Assembly: GCA_013178015.1 (NCBI GenBank)
Contig: JABLXR010000007.1
Location: 1-37,681, forward strand
DNA from: Anaerolineae bacterium
GTDB lineage: Bacteria; Chloroflexota; Anaerolineae; DRVO01
DNA length: 37,681 nucleotides
Direction of reading: 5' to 3'
Shown in pieces: positions 26,739 through 33,804 of this stretch (position 1 is the stretch's first letter; each line of letters starts with the position of its first letter). Made by a program: the position numbers and the translations under genes. The notes below the pieces were generated by a model. That model was not told the DNA's origin and did no database searches. It was given only the letters and a program-made list of their open reading frames with translations.

Positions 26739-27248
26739 TCAGCCCGACAGGCCGGACACCCCAGGGCGCACTCGATCTCGCCACACCTGCAGTTGCTGCT
26801 CCAGAGCCGCGGATCTCTCGGGGCGACCGGGAAGCCGGGGTAGCACTCTCAGGTAGGCTTCCCCCACTCGAGCGGCGTTACGAAAGTCGCCTCTGCGGGA
26901 GTAGATCTCTAGCAGCCGTTCGTAAGGCTGCTCGCCCACAAACCGGTCGGCCACATTGGCCTCGTACAGCTCGATGGCCTCGCGCAGCTTCCCCGCCTGC
27001 TCCAACTTGCCCGCCTGAGCGTTGCGCTGGACCATAACCTTCTGGAGCTCTGCCGCCACATCGGCGTATGCCTGCAGCGCTCGCGGCGCCCTTCGGGACG
27101 GGAGGCTGCTGCGCAGCAGGTCGCAGATCTCCTGGCGCGGAACGCCACCGTCCATCTGGTCCTGGGCCAGCCGGAGAGCTTCGGTCCTGCTAGCCTCGTA
27201 TGCCCCTCCCAGCTGCCACCGTCTAGTTAAGCCACGCAGGAGCGACAT
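26739..27248 (-). CDS. Hypothetical protein with TPR-like C-terminus
   Basis: This 169-residue protein is mostly helical and charged. Residues from about 75 on fit two tetratricopeptide-like helical pairs (KLREAIELYEANVADRF and YSRRGDFRNAARVGEAYL). The N-terminal half has no recognised domain. The ATG at 27248 has GGAGGGTGGGG upstream, and the in-frame extension of 11 codons is not needed. It converges with the Uro-D-like gene. The role is unknown; a protein-binding adaptor is a guess. Confidence 0.65.
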   Translation of the reverse strand: MSLLRGLTRRWQLGGAYEASRTEALRLAQDQMDGGVPRQEICDLLRSSLPSRRAPRALQAYADVAAELQKVMVQRNAQAGKLEQAGKLREAIELYEANVADRFVGEQPYERLLEIYSRRGDFRNAARVGEAYLRVLPRLPGRPERSAALEQQLQVWRDRVRPGVSGLSG

Positions 27249-27471
27249 ACCCCACCCTCCTCCTGGGTCACCGGCCCCCACAGGGCCGCCCTAGACTACC
27301 GATAGGCGAAGACGGACGACATAGGCGAACGATGACCACCGCCCTCATTATCTAGGCAACCGGCGTACCTGTCCAATGCAACAGCAAGGCGACCGAGCGC
27401 GGCTCGGGCAAGGGCCCGGTCGGTCTCCATGCTGCAGGGTAAGCCTGCACATCGTGCCCAGACCGACCTCG

Positions 27472-27500
27472 TTGATGCGAACCGGCTGCGCGCCTATACT
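27472..27500 (+). promoter_or_regulatory. Promoter of the xylose-isomerase-like gene
   Basis: TTGATG (27472-27477) is followed after 17 bases by TATACT (27495-27500). The resulting leader would be about 247 bases long. Confidence 0.6.
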
Positions 27501-27701
27501 GCTGCCACTTCTGCCAGAGACGACACCATAGCGCAGGAGGTCTCGAGAAAGGCATAGCCACCGTCATCGCCTCGTTCGTGGCGGCGGCGGCCCGACCACC
27601 TATCTTCATACCGGTGGGCTTCCTCGCCCGGCAGCGATTGCCGCTAAGCTGCGTGGGGCGGGCGGCATAGTCCCATGCGCGACGGCGTTCCCGAGCCGAA
27701 G

Positions 27702-27731
27702 GGCTGCCGGGCCCGGACTCGGCCGGCAGCC
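27702..27731 (+). promoter_or_regulatory. Hairpin in the leader of the isomerase-like gene
   Basis: GGCTGCCGG (27702-27710) pairs with CCGGCAGCC (27723-27731) around a 12-base loop, ending 12 bases before the ribosome binding site AAGGAGG. Such a stem could affect translation. No riboswitch family is recognised. Confidence 0.4.
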
Positions 27732-27753
27732 GCGGCAGTGACAAGGAGGACAC

Positions 27754-28896
27754 ATGGACCTGCGATATCAGAGTGAGCGCCGCACTCCGGAGGAGATGGT
27801 TCGACACCTGAAGAGCTTCAGTCTGGACCTCAAGTTCTCTGCCGGTGTCTGGTTCTTCGCGCCCGGCGGCGGCCGCTTCCACAGCCGCTACGTGCCCGAT
27901 CTGCCCATGGAAGGCCGGCTCGAGATCGCCTCCGGACTCAAGGACTACGGCCTGGTGGGACTGGAGGCCCACTACCCCAGCGAGGTCAACGAGGAGAACC
28001 TTGACCTATGGAAGGGGTTCATCCGCGATACCGGCATCCGCCTGGTGGGTCTGGCCCCCAACATCTTCTACGAGGCCCAATACGAGTGGGGGTCGCTTTC
28101 CTCACCCATCGAGGAGGCTCGAGACAGCGCCATCGCTCGAGCTAAGACTACCCTCCAACTGGCCAAGGAGCTGGGCACCGACATCGCCATCGTCTGGCCC
28201 GGCATAGACGGCTACGAGAACCCCTTCGGCCTGGACCTCATCGCAGCCCGGGACCGCTTCGCCGAGGGCCTGGCCGAGGTGATGGACGCCGTGCCCGGCA
28301 TGCCCGTGGCCGAGGAGCCCAAGCCCTACGAGCCCCGAGGTCACATCCTCTACGGTACCACCCCGGAGGGCATCCTACTGGCTCAGAAGGTGGAGGGCCT
28401 CCTGCGCCACCCGGAGAACCGGGCCAGACTGGAAGCGGGCGAGAGCCTGGTGGGGCTCAACCCCGAAGTAGGCCACGTGCTCATGGGCTTCGAAGACCTG
28501 CCCTACGCCCTCAGCCTGGTTCTGGAGTACGGCAAGCTCATGCACACCCACTGGAACAGCCAGCCTCTGGGTAACTACGACCAGGACCTCAACGCCGGGG
28601 TAATATCCCCCGAGCAAATGGAGGCGGCCCTCTATGTCCTCAAGATGCAGGGCTATCGGGGCTACTTCGGCATAGACATCAACCCGGAGCGCATGCCCGT
28701 GGAGCAGGCCCTGCGCAACAACATGGACGCGTTGCGGGCCGCCAACGACCGGATCAACTCGCTGGACCACGAGAAGGTCATCTTCGCCACTGCACACCCG
28801 GACCGGGCCCGGGGGTGGCTGGAGGCCTACCTCATCCGCATGCGGGCCCCGTCCAGCAGCACTCTGGCCCCTTTGCCGCCGCTCCCTGCGGGGTAG
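27754..28896 (+). CDS. Xylose isomerase-like TIM-barrel sugar isomerase
   Basis: This 380-residue protein of the xylose isomerase-like superfamily has metal-site motifs in the order of true xylose isomerases. They are VAEEPKPYEP around Glu187-188, GLNPEVGH (Glu238, His241), HTHWN (264-268), NYDQDLNAG (Asp276, Asp278) and YFGIDINPE (Asp308). It probably binds two divalent cations and isomerises an aldose to a ketose. The substrate may be xylose, rhamnose or a less common sugar. AAGGAGG lies before the ATG at 27754. The last 15 residues are Pro/Ser-rich, and a stem-loop spans the stop codon. Confidence 0.8.
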   Translation: MDLRYQSERRTPEEMVRHLKSFSLDLKFSAGVWFFAPGGGRFHSRYVPDLPMEGRLEIASGLKDYGLVGLEAHYPSEVNEENLDLWKGFIRDTGIRLVGLAPNIFYEAQYEWGSLSSPIEEARDSAIARAKTTLQLAKELGTDIAIVWPGIDGYENPFGLDLIAARDRFAEGLAEVMDAVPGMPVAEEPKPYEPRGHILYGTTPEGILLAQKVEGLLRHPENRARLEAGESLVGLNPEVGHVLMGFEDLPYALSLVLEYGKLMHTHWNSQPLGNYDQDLNAGVISPEQMEAALYVLKMQGYRGYFGIDINPERMPVEQALRNNMDALRAANDRINSLDHEKVIFATAHPDRARGWLEAYLIRMRAPSSSTLAPLPPLPAG

Positions 28897-28901
28897 GGAG
28901 C
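28881..28901 (+). terminator. Hairpin spanning the stop codon of the isomerase-like gene
   Basis: GCTCCCT (28881-28887) pairs with AGGGAGC (28895-28901) around a 7-base loop, with the stop codon at its edge. No U-tract follows. Confidence 0.4.
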
Positions 28902-29119
28902 ACCAGCAGGGTCCCCTCGGAGGGAGCAGGGAGAAAGCGGGCTGGTGATTGGGTTCTCAGCCTGCTTCGCTGACAAGCCAGGTTTGGTGGTGGGTGCCCG
29001 GGCGAGTGAGAGACACGGTAGACATAGTGGCTGAAAGCCTGGCGTCCGCGGGTCTGATGGCTTGCCTGGCCACCACCCCCAAGGCGCCGAAGCTCCGGCA
29101 CGCCCTGCCAGCCCGGTCA
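28902..29119. other. Gene-free stretch before the solute-binding-protein remnant
   Basis: Only short open frames are present and none has recognisable family features. No promoter was recognised with confidence. An inverted repeat with 7-base arms, ACCCACT/AGTGGGT, lies farther downstream at 29262-29268 and 29314-29320, with a wide loop. Confidence 0.4.
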
Positions 29120-29238
29120 CCGCGGGGTATCGGGACTCACTGAGAGAGCAGATGGACCGGGTGACCCAAGGCGCGAAGAGCGCGGAGGAGCGACTCGCCG
29201 CGGTCAGGAATGCGATGCAATCTCGTGACCACCTCTAG
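29120..29238 (+). pseudogene. Possible C-terminal remnant of an ABC sugar-binding protein
   Basis: In one plus-strand frame the last 35 or so codons before the TAG at 29236 read as YRDSLREQMDRVTQGAKS, then AEERLAAVRNAMQ. This fits the C-terminal helix pattern of extracellular solute-binding proteins (a run of helix, G-x-x-S-x-E-E-x-L, then a short tail). The body of the gene is absent upstream. If real it marks a lost transporter gene next to the sugar genes. The match is by pattern only and the stretch is short. Confidence 0.3.
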
Positions 29239-29363
29239 CTGGCAAGCAGGCAAGTCAGCTAACCCACTCGCACTGGACGGCTCCGACCACGTGCGCTTGG
29301 CGCCGACGCACTGAGTGGGTGCTACGTCATGGCACCAGTGACAGCGGAGGAACAGAGAAGATC

Positions 29364-30515
29364 ATGGACGGGATGACCTCACGCGAACGTCTCCTTGCCG
29401 CCCTACGGCGCCAAGAGGTGGACTACGTACCCTGCTCCCCCTCGTTCAGCCCCTCCCTCGCCGGGCCCCAGTACACTTGGGCCGGCCGCACCGACACCCT
29501 GGAGCGCCTCGTTGTCGAGTTGGGGCTGGACGCGGTCGTGAACGTAGCGATCGAGGCTTCCTGGCACCCCGACGTCACCAGTCGGGTGTGGCGGGAGGAG
29601 AGGCCCGGAGAGCTGCCGGTGCTGCACAAGGAGATCCAGACACCGAAGGGGCCTCTCACCGCCGCCATCCGCCTCACTGAGGACCTGCCGGACAAGGACG
29701 ACATCCGCCTGACCGACGACTGGAACGTGTCGCGCTTCGTCAAGCCCTGGTTCCAGACCATGGAAGACGTGGAGCGCTACGCCTACGTGCACTTGCCTCC
29801 ATCGGATGCCGCCATCGCCCAGGGCAGGGAGAGGTACCAGGAGGCCAGACGCCAGGCTGATCGCTACGGCCTGGCCGTCCACGCCGACTGCGGCACCGGG
29901 CTCACCTCTGCCTTGCAGCTCTTCGGTGCCCAGCAGGCGGTGTTGATCTCCATGGACCAGCCAGATATGATCCAGCGCTTCCTCGAGATCGAACACCGGA
30001 CCACCATGCGGCGGGCGGAGGTGCTGGCGGACTGGGGGGTGGACATCATCCATCGCAACGGCTTCTATGAGACCACCGACTTCTGGAGCCCGCGCCAGCT
30101 TCGGGAGTGGCTGGTGCCTCTGCTGCAAGAGGAGATCGCGGCCATGAAGTCGGGCGGGGCCGCCGTCACCTACACCGTGGAGACCGGCATCATGCCTATG
30201 CTGGACATCCTGGCCGTGCTAGACTTCGACGGCTACCGTGACATCGAGCCCGCCCTGGGACACCAGGACATGAGGGTGGTGGCCGAGCGGTTGTGCGACC
30301 GGCACTCCATCTGGGGCGGGGTCTCCGGCCCCATCCACATAGGCGAGGGCACTCCGGAGATCGCCCGCCAGGCGGTGCGGGAGGCGTTCGAGATCTTCGG
30401 CCCCAGGGGGCTGGTGCTCAGCGCCGTTCCCTCCATCCGAGCGCACTGGCCCTGGGAGAACTCCCTGGCCATGTTCGACGAGTGGCGCCAGCTGCGCGCG
30501 TGGCCGCCAGCCTGA
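29364..30515 (+). CDS. Uroporphyrinogen decarboxylase-superfamily protein (copy 2)
   Basis: This 383-residue protein begins MDGMTSRERLLAALRRQ, the classic opening of Uro-D/methylcobamide methyltransferase relatives. It continues with VDYVPCSPSF, VHADCGTGLTSALQLFG, DWGVDIIHRNGFYETTDF, YTVETGIMPM, and IWGGVSGPIHIGEGTPE near the end. It is only distantly similar to copy 1 at 25547, so the two likely handle different substrates. No corrinoid protein gene is visible. The ATG at 29364 with GGAGG 13 bases upstream is preferred, and 29373 is an alternative start. Confidence 0.77.
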   Translation: MDGMTSRERLLAALRRQEVDYVPCSPSFSPSLAGPQYTWAGRTDTLERLVVELGLDAVVNVAIEASWHPDVTSRVWREERPGELPVLHKEIQTPKGPLTAAIRLTEDLPDKDDIRLTDDWNVSRFVKPWFQTMEDVERYAYVHLPPSDAAIAQGRERYQEARRQADRYGLAVHADCGTGLTSALQLFGAQQAVLISMDQPDMIQRFLEIEHRTTMRRAEVLADWGVDIIHRNGFYETTDFWSPRQLREWLVPLLQEEIAAMKSGGAAVTYTVETGIMPMLDILAVLDFDGYRDIEPALGHQDMRVVAERLCDRHSIWGGVSGPIHIGEGTPEIARQAVREAFEIFGPRGLVLSAVPSIRAHWPWENSLAMFDEWRQLRAWPPA

Positions 30516-30573
30516 TCGAGCCTTTCACCCAACGACACGGACAGCCCGGACCGCAGGGCCAGGCCACAGCCCC

Positions 30574-31167
30574 CTACTCCTCCAGGTGGGGCAGGAGCGC
30601 TCCCCCCTCCCCCGACTCGAGCACTAGTAGGAACCGTGCCTCCTCCCAAGTCGGGTTGCACCAGGCGTGCGCCAGCGAAGCCTCGAACAGGAGCGCGTCG
30701 CCCGGCCGCAAGACGTAGACCGTCCCGCCCACAGCGTAGTCCACCCGCCCCGACAGCCCGAAGACCAATTCCTGCCCCCGATGGCGGATGGGGTCCAGCC
30801 CACTTCCAGCCCCGGGCTTCAGGGTCACCTGAAAGGGCTCGATGCGCTGCCGCGCCAACCCTGTCCCCAGGCTCTCGATGAGCGCCTCGCCCGTCTGCAT
30901 TCTGCCCCGCCGCTCTGCCGGGAGGTATACCACGTTCTGCTCCTCCTGCGGCCCGAAGAAGTCCACGATCCGCACCCCGAGGGCGCCGGCCAGCCGATGC
31001 AGGGTGGAGACGGTAGGCGAGGACTGACCCCGCTCGATCAGACTGACGGTGTTCACCGCCACTCCACTGCGCTCCGCCAGGGCGCGCAGCGACAACCCGC
31101 GTGCCTCCCGTAGCATTCGTATCCTCTGCCCCACGTCGGGCGGCGCTTCCTCTACCATGCGCTCCAC
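30574..31167 (-). CDS. XRE-family regulator with C-terminal cupin domain
   Basis: This 197-residue regulator has a helix-turn-helix at about 13-66 (RIRMLREARGLSLRALAERS, then NTVSLIERGQSSPTVSTLHRLA) and a cupin-2 sensor domain at about 105-190 (PFQVTLKPGAG, HRGQELVFGLSGRVDY, LRPGDALLFEASLAHAW). Such proteins bind a small ligand in the cupin and control neighbouring catabolic or stress genes. The start is GTG 31167 or ATG 31158. It is divergent from the mrp operon and converges with the Uro-D-like gene, so either could be a target. Confidence 0.88.
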   Translation of the reverse strand: MERMVEEAPPDVGQRIRMLREARGLSLRALAERSGVAVNTVSLIERGQSSPTVSTLHRLAGALGVRIVDFFGPQEEQNVVYLPAERRGRMQTGEALIESLGTGLARQRIEPFQVTLKPGAGSGLDPIRHRGQELVFGLSGRVDYAVGGTVYVLRPGDALLFEASLAHAWCNPTWEEARFLLVLESGEGGALLPHLEE

Positions 31168-31185
31168 CTCACCGCTCCCGCCACC

Positions 31186-31191
31186 ATTCTA
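31186..31191 (-). promoter_or_regulatory. -10 box of the XRE-cupin gene
   Basis: On the minus strand TAGAAT (31186-31191, five of six consensus) would give a transcript start near 31179. The matching -35 region is poor, so activation or a weak promoter is likely. Confidence 0.4.
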
Positions 31192-31264
31192 CCACGAACC
31201 TCCCCGCTACTCGACCGCGAGCCGGTGTCTCTGTGCTCTTCTATGGTCCGACGTACCAAAAGAC

Positions 31265-31336
31265 TTGACAACCCCAACCCCATGTGCCAGACTGCTACCG
31301 AAGCAGTCTCTGTGGGTGGGCAGACCCACGCCACAG
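31265..31336 (+). promoter_or_regulatory. Promoter and hairpin leader of the mrp operon
   Basis: A perfect -35 TTGACA (31265-31270) lies 17 bases upstream of a weak -10, CAGACT (31288-31293). Overlapping the latter is an 8-bp inverted repeat, AGACTGCT (31289-31296) and AGCAGTCT (31302-31309). A second bulged stem spans 31310-31336 (CTGTGG+GTGGG against CCCAC+CCACAG). The first repeat looks like an operator, and the second could form an RNA leader hairpin before the ribosome binding site GGGAGG. Confidence 0.45.
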
Positions 31337-31354
31337 CCGCTGGGAGGAATCATA

Positions 31355-32239
31355 GTGGACCAGGCCAAACCCGACCGACCTTCAGACGGTAGCGCCGGTC
31401 CTGAAAGGTATGACCAGGGAAGCTCCTACGTTGAGGGGCAGGCGGAAGCCCTCAACCGCATCGGTCGCGTGGTGGCCGTGATGAGCGGCAAGGGCGGGGT
31501 GGGGAAGTCCTCCCTGTCCGCTCTGCTTGCCGTGGCCATGCGACAGGCGGGCCAGTCCGTAGGTCTGCTCGACGCTGACGTCACCGGACCCAGCATCCCC
31601 CGCCTGTTTGGCGTGCGCCAAGCGCCTAGGTTGAGCCCCCTGGGCATCATCCCCTCCCGAAGCAAGAGCGGCATAGCCATCATCTCTATCAATCTGATGC
31701 TTCCTCAGGAAGACGAGCCTGTCGTCTGGCGCGGCCCACTCATCGGCCGGGCCATCCAGCAGTTCTGGAGCGACGTCTACTGGGGAGACCTGGACACCCT
31801 GGTGGTGGACCTTCCGCCGGGCACGGCAGACGCGCCCCTCACGGTCATGCAGTCCGTACCTCTCAACGGCGTGGTTCTGGTGACCTCGCCCCAGGACCTG
31901 GCCGGAATGGTGGTCCGCAAGGCGGCCAACATGGCCCGGCACATGGGAGTCCCCCTGATCGGGATGGTGGAGAACATGAGCTACGTGATCTGCCCCCACT
32001 GTGGCGAGAGGATCGAGATCTTCGGGCCCAGCCGGGCCGAGAGCATGGCGCAGGGGCTCGGCTTGCCTCTTCTGGGGCGCCTGCCTCTCGACCCTGAGCT
32101 GGCGGCGCTCTGTGATGCCGGAGAAGTGGAATCCTACGCCAGCCCCGCACTGGACGGGGTGGTTTGCGAGGTAATGGCCCTAATCCCGCGGGAGAAGGTC
32201 GGGCCTGCAGCCAACAGGCTCAGGCACCCAGGCGCCTGA
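31355..32239 (+). CDS. Mrp/NBP35-family Fe-S cluster carrier ATPase
   Basis: This 294-residue protein carries a deviant Walker A, SGKGGVGKSS at 44-53, then LLDADVTGPSIPRLFG, DTLVVDLPPGTADA, and a CPHC pair (Cys213, Cys216) for a bridging [4Fe-4S] cluster between two subunits. Family members bind and transfer Fe-S clusters. The GTG at 31355 follows GGGAGG, and the longer upstream frame is not part of the protein. It leads a seven-gene operon with ferredoxin-containing ATPases and NifX-like proteins. Confidence 0.92.
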   Translation: MDQAKPDRPSDGSAGPERYDQGSSYVEGQAEALNRIGRVVAVMSGKGGVGKSSLSALLAVAMRQAGQSVGLLDADVTGPSIPRLFGVRQAPRLSPLGIIPSRSKSGIAIISINLMLPQEDEPVVWRGPLIGRAIQQFWSDVYWGDLDTLVVDLPPGTADAPLTVMQSVPLNGVVLVTSPQDLAGMVVRKAANMARHMGVPLIGMVENMSYVICPHCGERIEIFGPSRAESMAQGLGLPLLGRLPLDPELAALCDAGEVESYASPALDGVVCEVMALIPREKVGPAANRLRHPGA

Positions 32240-32269
32240 CACTGTTGCCCAATACCTAGGAGGAGAGAC

Positions 32270-32665
32270 ATGCGAGTAGTAGTGACCGCCCAAGGCACCG
32301 ATCTGGATTCGCCGACTAGTCCCATCTTCGGGCGTTGCCCCGCCTTCGTCTTCGTAGACCCGGAGACCATGGAGTTCGAGGCAGTGGCCAACGCCAGCGT
32401 CGCCGCCGGAGGCGGCGCCGGTATCCAGGCAGCGCAGTGGGTGGTTGACAAAGGAGCTCAGGCGGTATTGAGCCACAACGTCGGCCCTAACGCCTTCGCC
32501 GTGCTCAGTCAGGCCGGTGTTGCGGTGTACCGGATCGAGCCGGCGGGCACGGTCCGGCAGGCGGTAGAGGCCTACGTTGCCGGCAGGCTGCAAGCCATAT
32601 CCGGCGCCAATGTGGCGTCCCACACCGGAATGTCCGGTATGGGGCGACGGGGCGGCGGCCGCTAA
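32270..32665 (+). CDS. NifX/NifB-domain Fe-Mo cofactor-binding-like protein 1
   Basis: This 131-residue protein (COG1433-type dinitrogenase iron-molybdenum cofactor-binding fold) has MRVVVTAQGTDLDSPTSPIFGRCPAFVFVD, AAQWVVDKGAQAVLSHNVGPNAF and a GTVRQAVEAYVAG end. It closes with a Gly/Arg-rich tail. The fold binds metal clusters or precursors in NifX/NafY. There are no nitrogenase genes here, so its cargo is unknown. AGGAGAG precedes the ATG, 30 bases after mrp. Confidence 0.88.
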   Translation: MRVVVTAQGTDLDSPTSPIFGRCPAFVFVDPETMEFEAVANASVAAGGGAGIQAAQWVVDKGAQAVLSHNVGPNAFAVLSQAGVAVYRIEPAGTVRQAVEAYVAGRLQAISGANVASHTGMSGMGRRGGGR

Positions 32666-32717
32666 TTCAGAGAGGCTGCGGAACCGAGTCGCGCCATCTG
32701 TGTACTGGAGGTGGACT

Positions 32718-32921
32718 ATGTTCAGAAGGTCTTCGCGAGGTGGAGGCGGTGGTGGCGCAGGGGGTCAGGGTGGCCGCGGGCGGATGGGCGGCCCCAGGGC
32801 TGCCGGCCCAAGTGGCTACTGCCTTTGCCCCAACTGCGGGCACCGTGTGCCCCACGAGGCCGGCAAGCCCTGTATGGACCGCCAATGCCCGCAGTGCGGC
32901 ACCCGCATGGTACGGGAGTGA
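32718..32921 (+). CDS. Cys-rich mini zinc-ribbon protein
   Basis: This 67-residue protein starts with a Gly/Arg-rich stretch, then GPRAAGPSGYC leads into CLCPNCGH and CPQCG. Six cysteines (35, 37, 40, 52, 57, 60) can form a rubredoxin-like or zinc-ribbon site. The GPxAAGxxGYC lead-in resembles the DUF5320 proteins coded nearby on the other strand. The ATG at 32718 has TGGAGG upstream. The frame extends upstream to 32577 but that part overlaps the NifX-like gene. Likely role: small metal-binding partner of the adjacent ATPases. Confidence 0.75.
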   Translation: MFRRSSRGGGGGGAGGQGGRGRMGGPRAAGPSGYCLCPNCGHRVPHEAGKPCMDRQCPQCGTRMVRE

Positions 32922-32931
32922 GACCCGGCTC

Positions 32932-33804
32932 ATGGTCGTCACCGTTGCCAGCGGCAAGGGAGGTACCGGCAAGACGCTGGTGGCCACCGGGCTGGCCGAC
33001 GTCCTGTCCGGCGAGGCCGGCAGCAATGTCCAGCTAGTGGACTGCGACGTGGAGGAGCCCAACGCTCATCTCTTCCTCCGGCCCCAGCTCCATCGCTCGG
33101 AGGAGGTCACCCACCCGGTGCCCCAGGTGGACTTGACCCAGTGCACCTTCTGCGGGCGATGTGCCCAGGTCTGTGAGTTCCACGCCATAGCCGTCCTGTC
33201 GGGCAAGGTGATGGTCTTCACCGAGATGTGTCACGGGTGCGGAAGCTGCGCCCGGCAGTGTCCCGAGGGCGCCATCACCGAGGTGCCCGAGCTGCTCGGC
33301 CACCTGGAGTTCGGTCGGGCCGGGGCCATCGCTTTCGCCCACGGCCGCCTCGAGGTGGGCCAAGCCCTGGCCACTCCGGTTATCCGCCAACTCAAGGCCC
33401 GTGCCCTCCCGCGGGCAGCCAGCACCGCTATGTCCATCCTGGACGCGCCGCCCGGCAATGCCTGCTCGGTGGTGGAGACTCTGAGAGGAAGCGACTACGC
33501 CATCCTGGTCACGGAGCCCACGCCCTTTGGGCTCCACGACCTCAAGCTGGCGGTGGAGCTGGCTCGGGACGCGCTGGGGCTGCCTGTGGGGGTGATCATC
33601 AACCGCGACGGCATGGGCGATGCCGGCGTCGAGTCCTTCTGCGCGGCGGCGGGCGTCCCCGTTCTGACACGCCTCCCCTTCGATCGCCGCGTCGCCCGCG
33701 CCTACTCCGAGGGGCAGCTCTGGACCAGAGTCCTGCCCGAATACCGGTCGCAGATGCTCGAGGTTGCCCGGGCCGTTCGCTCGCTGACGGAGGCCACGTC
33801 GTGA
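32932..33804 (+). CDS. MinD-superfamily ATPase with inserted ferredoxin domain, first copy
   Basis: This 290-residue P-loop ATPase has GKGGTGKT at 8-15 and VDCDVEEPNAHLF, then two 4Fe-4S motifs (Cys71, 74, 77, 81 and Cys100, 103, 106, 110), then DAPPGNACSVVETL and the C-terminal ATPase half. It fits the COG1149 family. The cluster-binding insert suggests electron or cluster transfer driven by nucleotide. The ATG at 32932 has a weak ribosome site. Its stop overlaps the next gene as GTGA. Confidence 0.9.
   Translation: MVVTVASGKGGTGKTLVATGLADVLSGEAGSNVQLVDCDVEEPNAHLFLRPQLHRSEEVTHPVPQVDLTQCTFCGRCAQVCEFHAIAVLSGKVMVFTEMCHGCGSCARQCPEGAITEVPELLGHLEFGRAGAIAFAHGRLEVGQALATPVIRQLKARALPRAASTAMSILDAPPGNACSVVETLRGSDYAILVTEPTPFGLHDLKLAVELARDALGLPVGVIINRDGMGDAGVESFCAAAGVPVLTRLPFDRRVARAYSEGQLWTRVLPEYRSQMLEVARAVRSLTEATS

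Larger units (their letters stand above)
27249..27753. other. Long gap with promoter and leader hairpin upstream of the isomerase-like gene
   Basis: Within about 500 bases there is no convincing gene. Antisense and sense frames here are short or overlap the next gene as shadows. A promoter (27472-27500), a 9-bp hairpin (27702-27731) and a ribosome binding site AAGGAGG before the ATG at 27754 are visible. The repeated ATAGGCGAA near 27302 and 27331 is a short direct repeat. Confidence 0.5.

Noticed and set aside
27352-27972. 206-codon minus-strand frame across the leader of the isomerase-like gene
   Set aside because: Overlaps the real gene start and its composition is low-complexity; no domain or ribosome binding site was seen.
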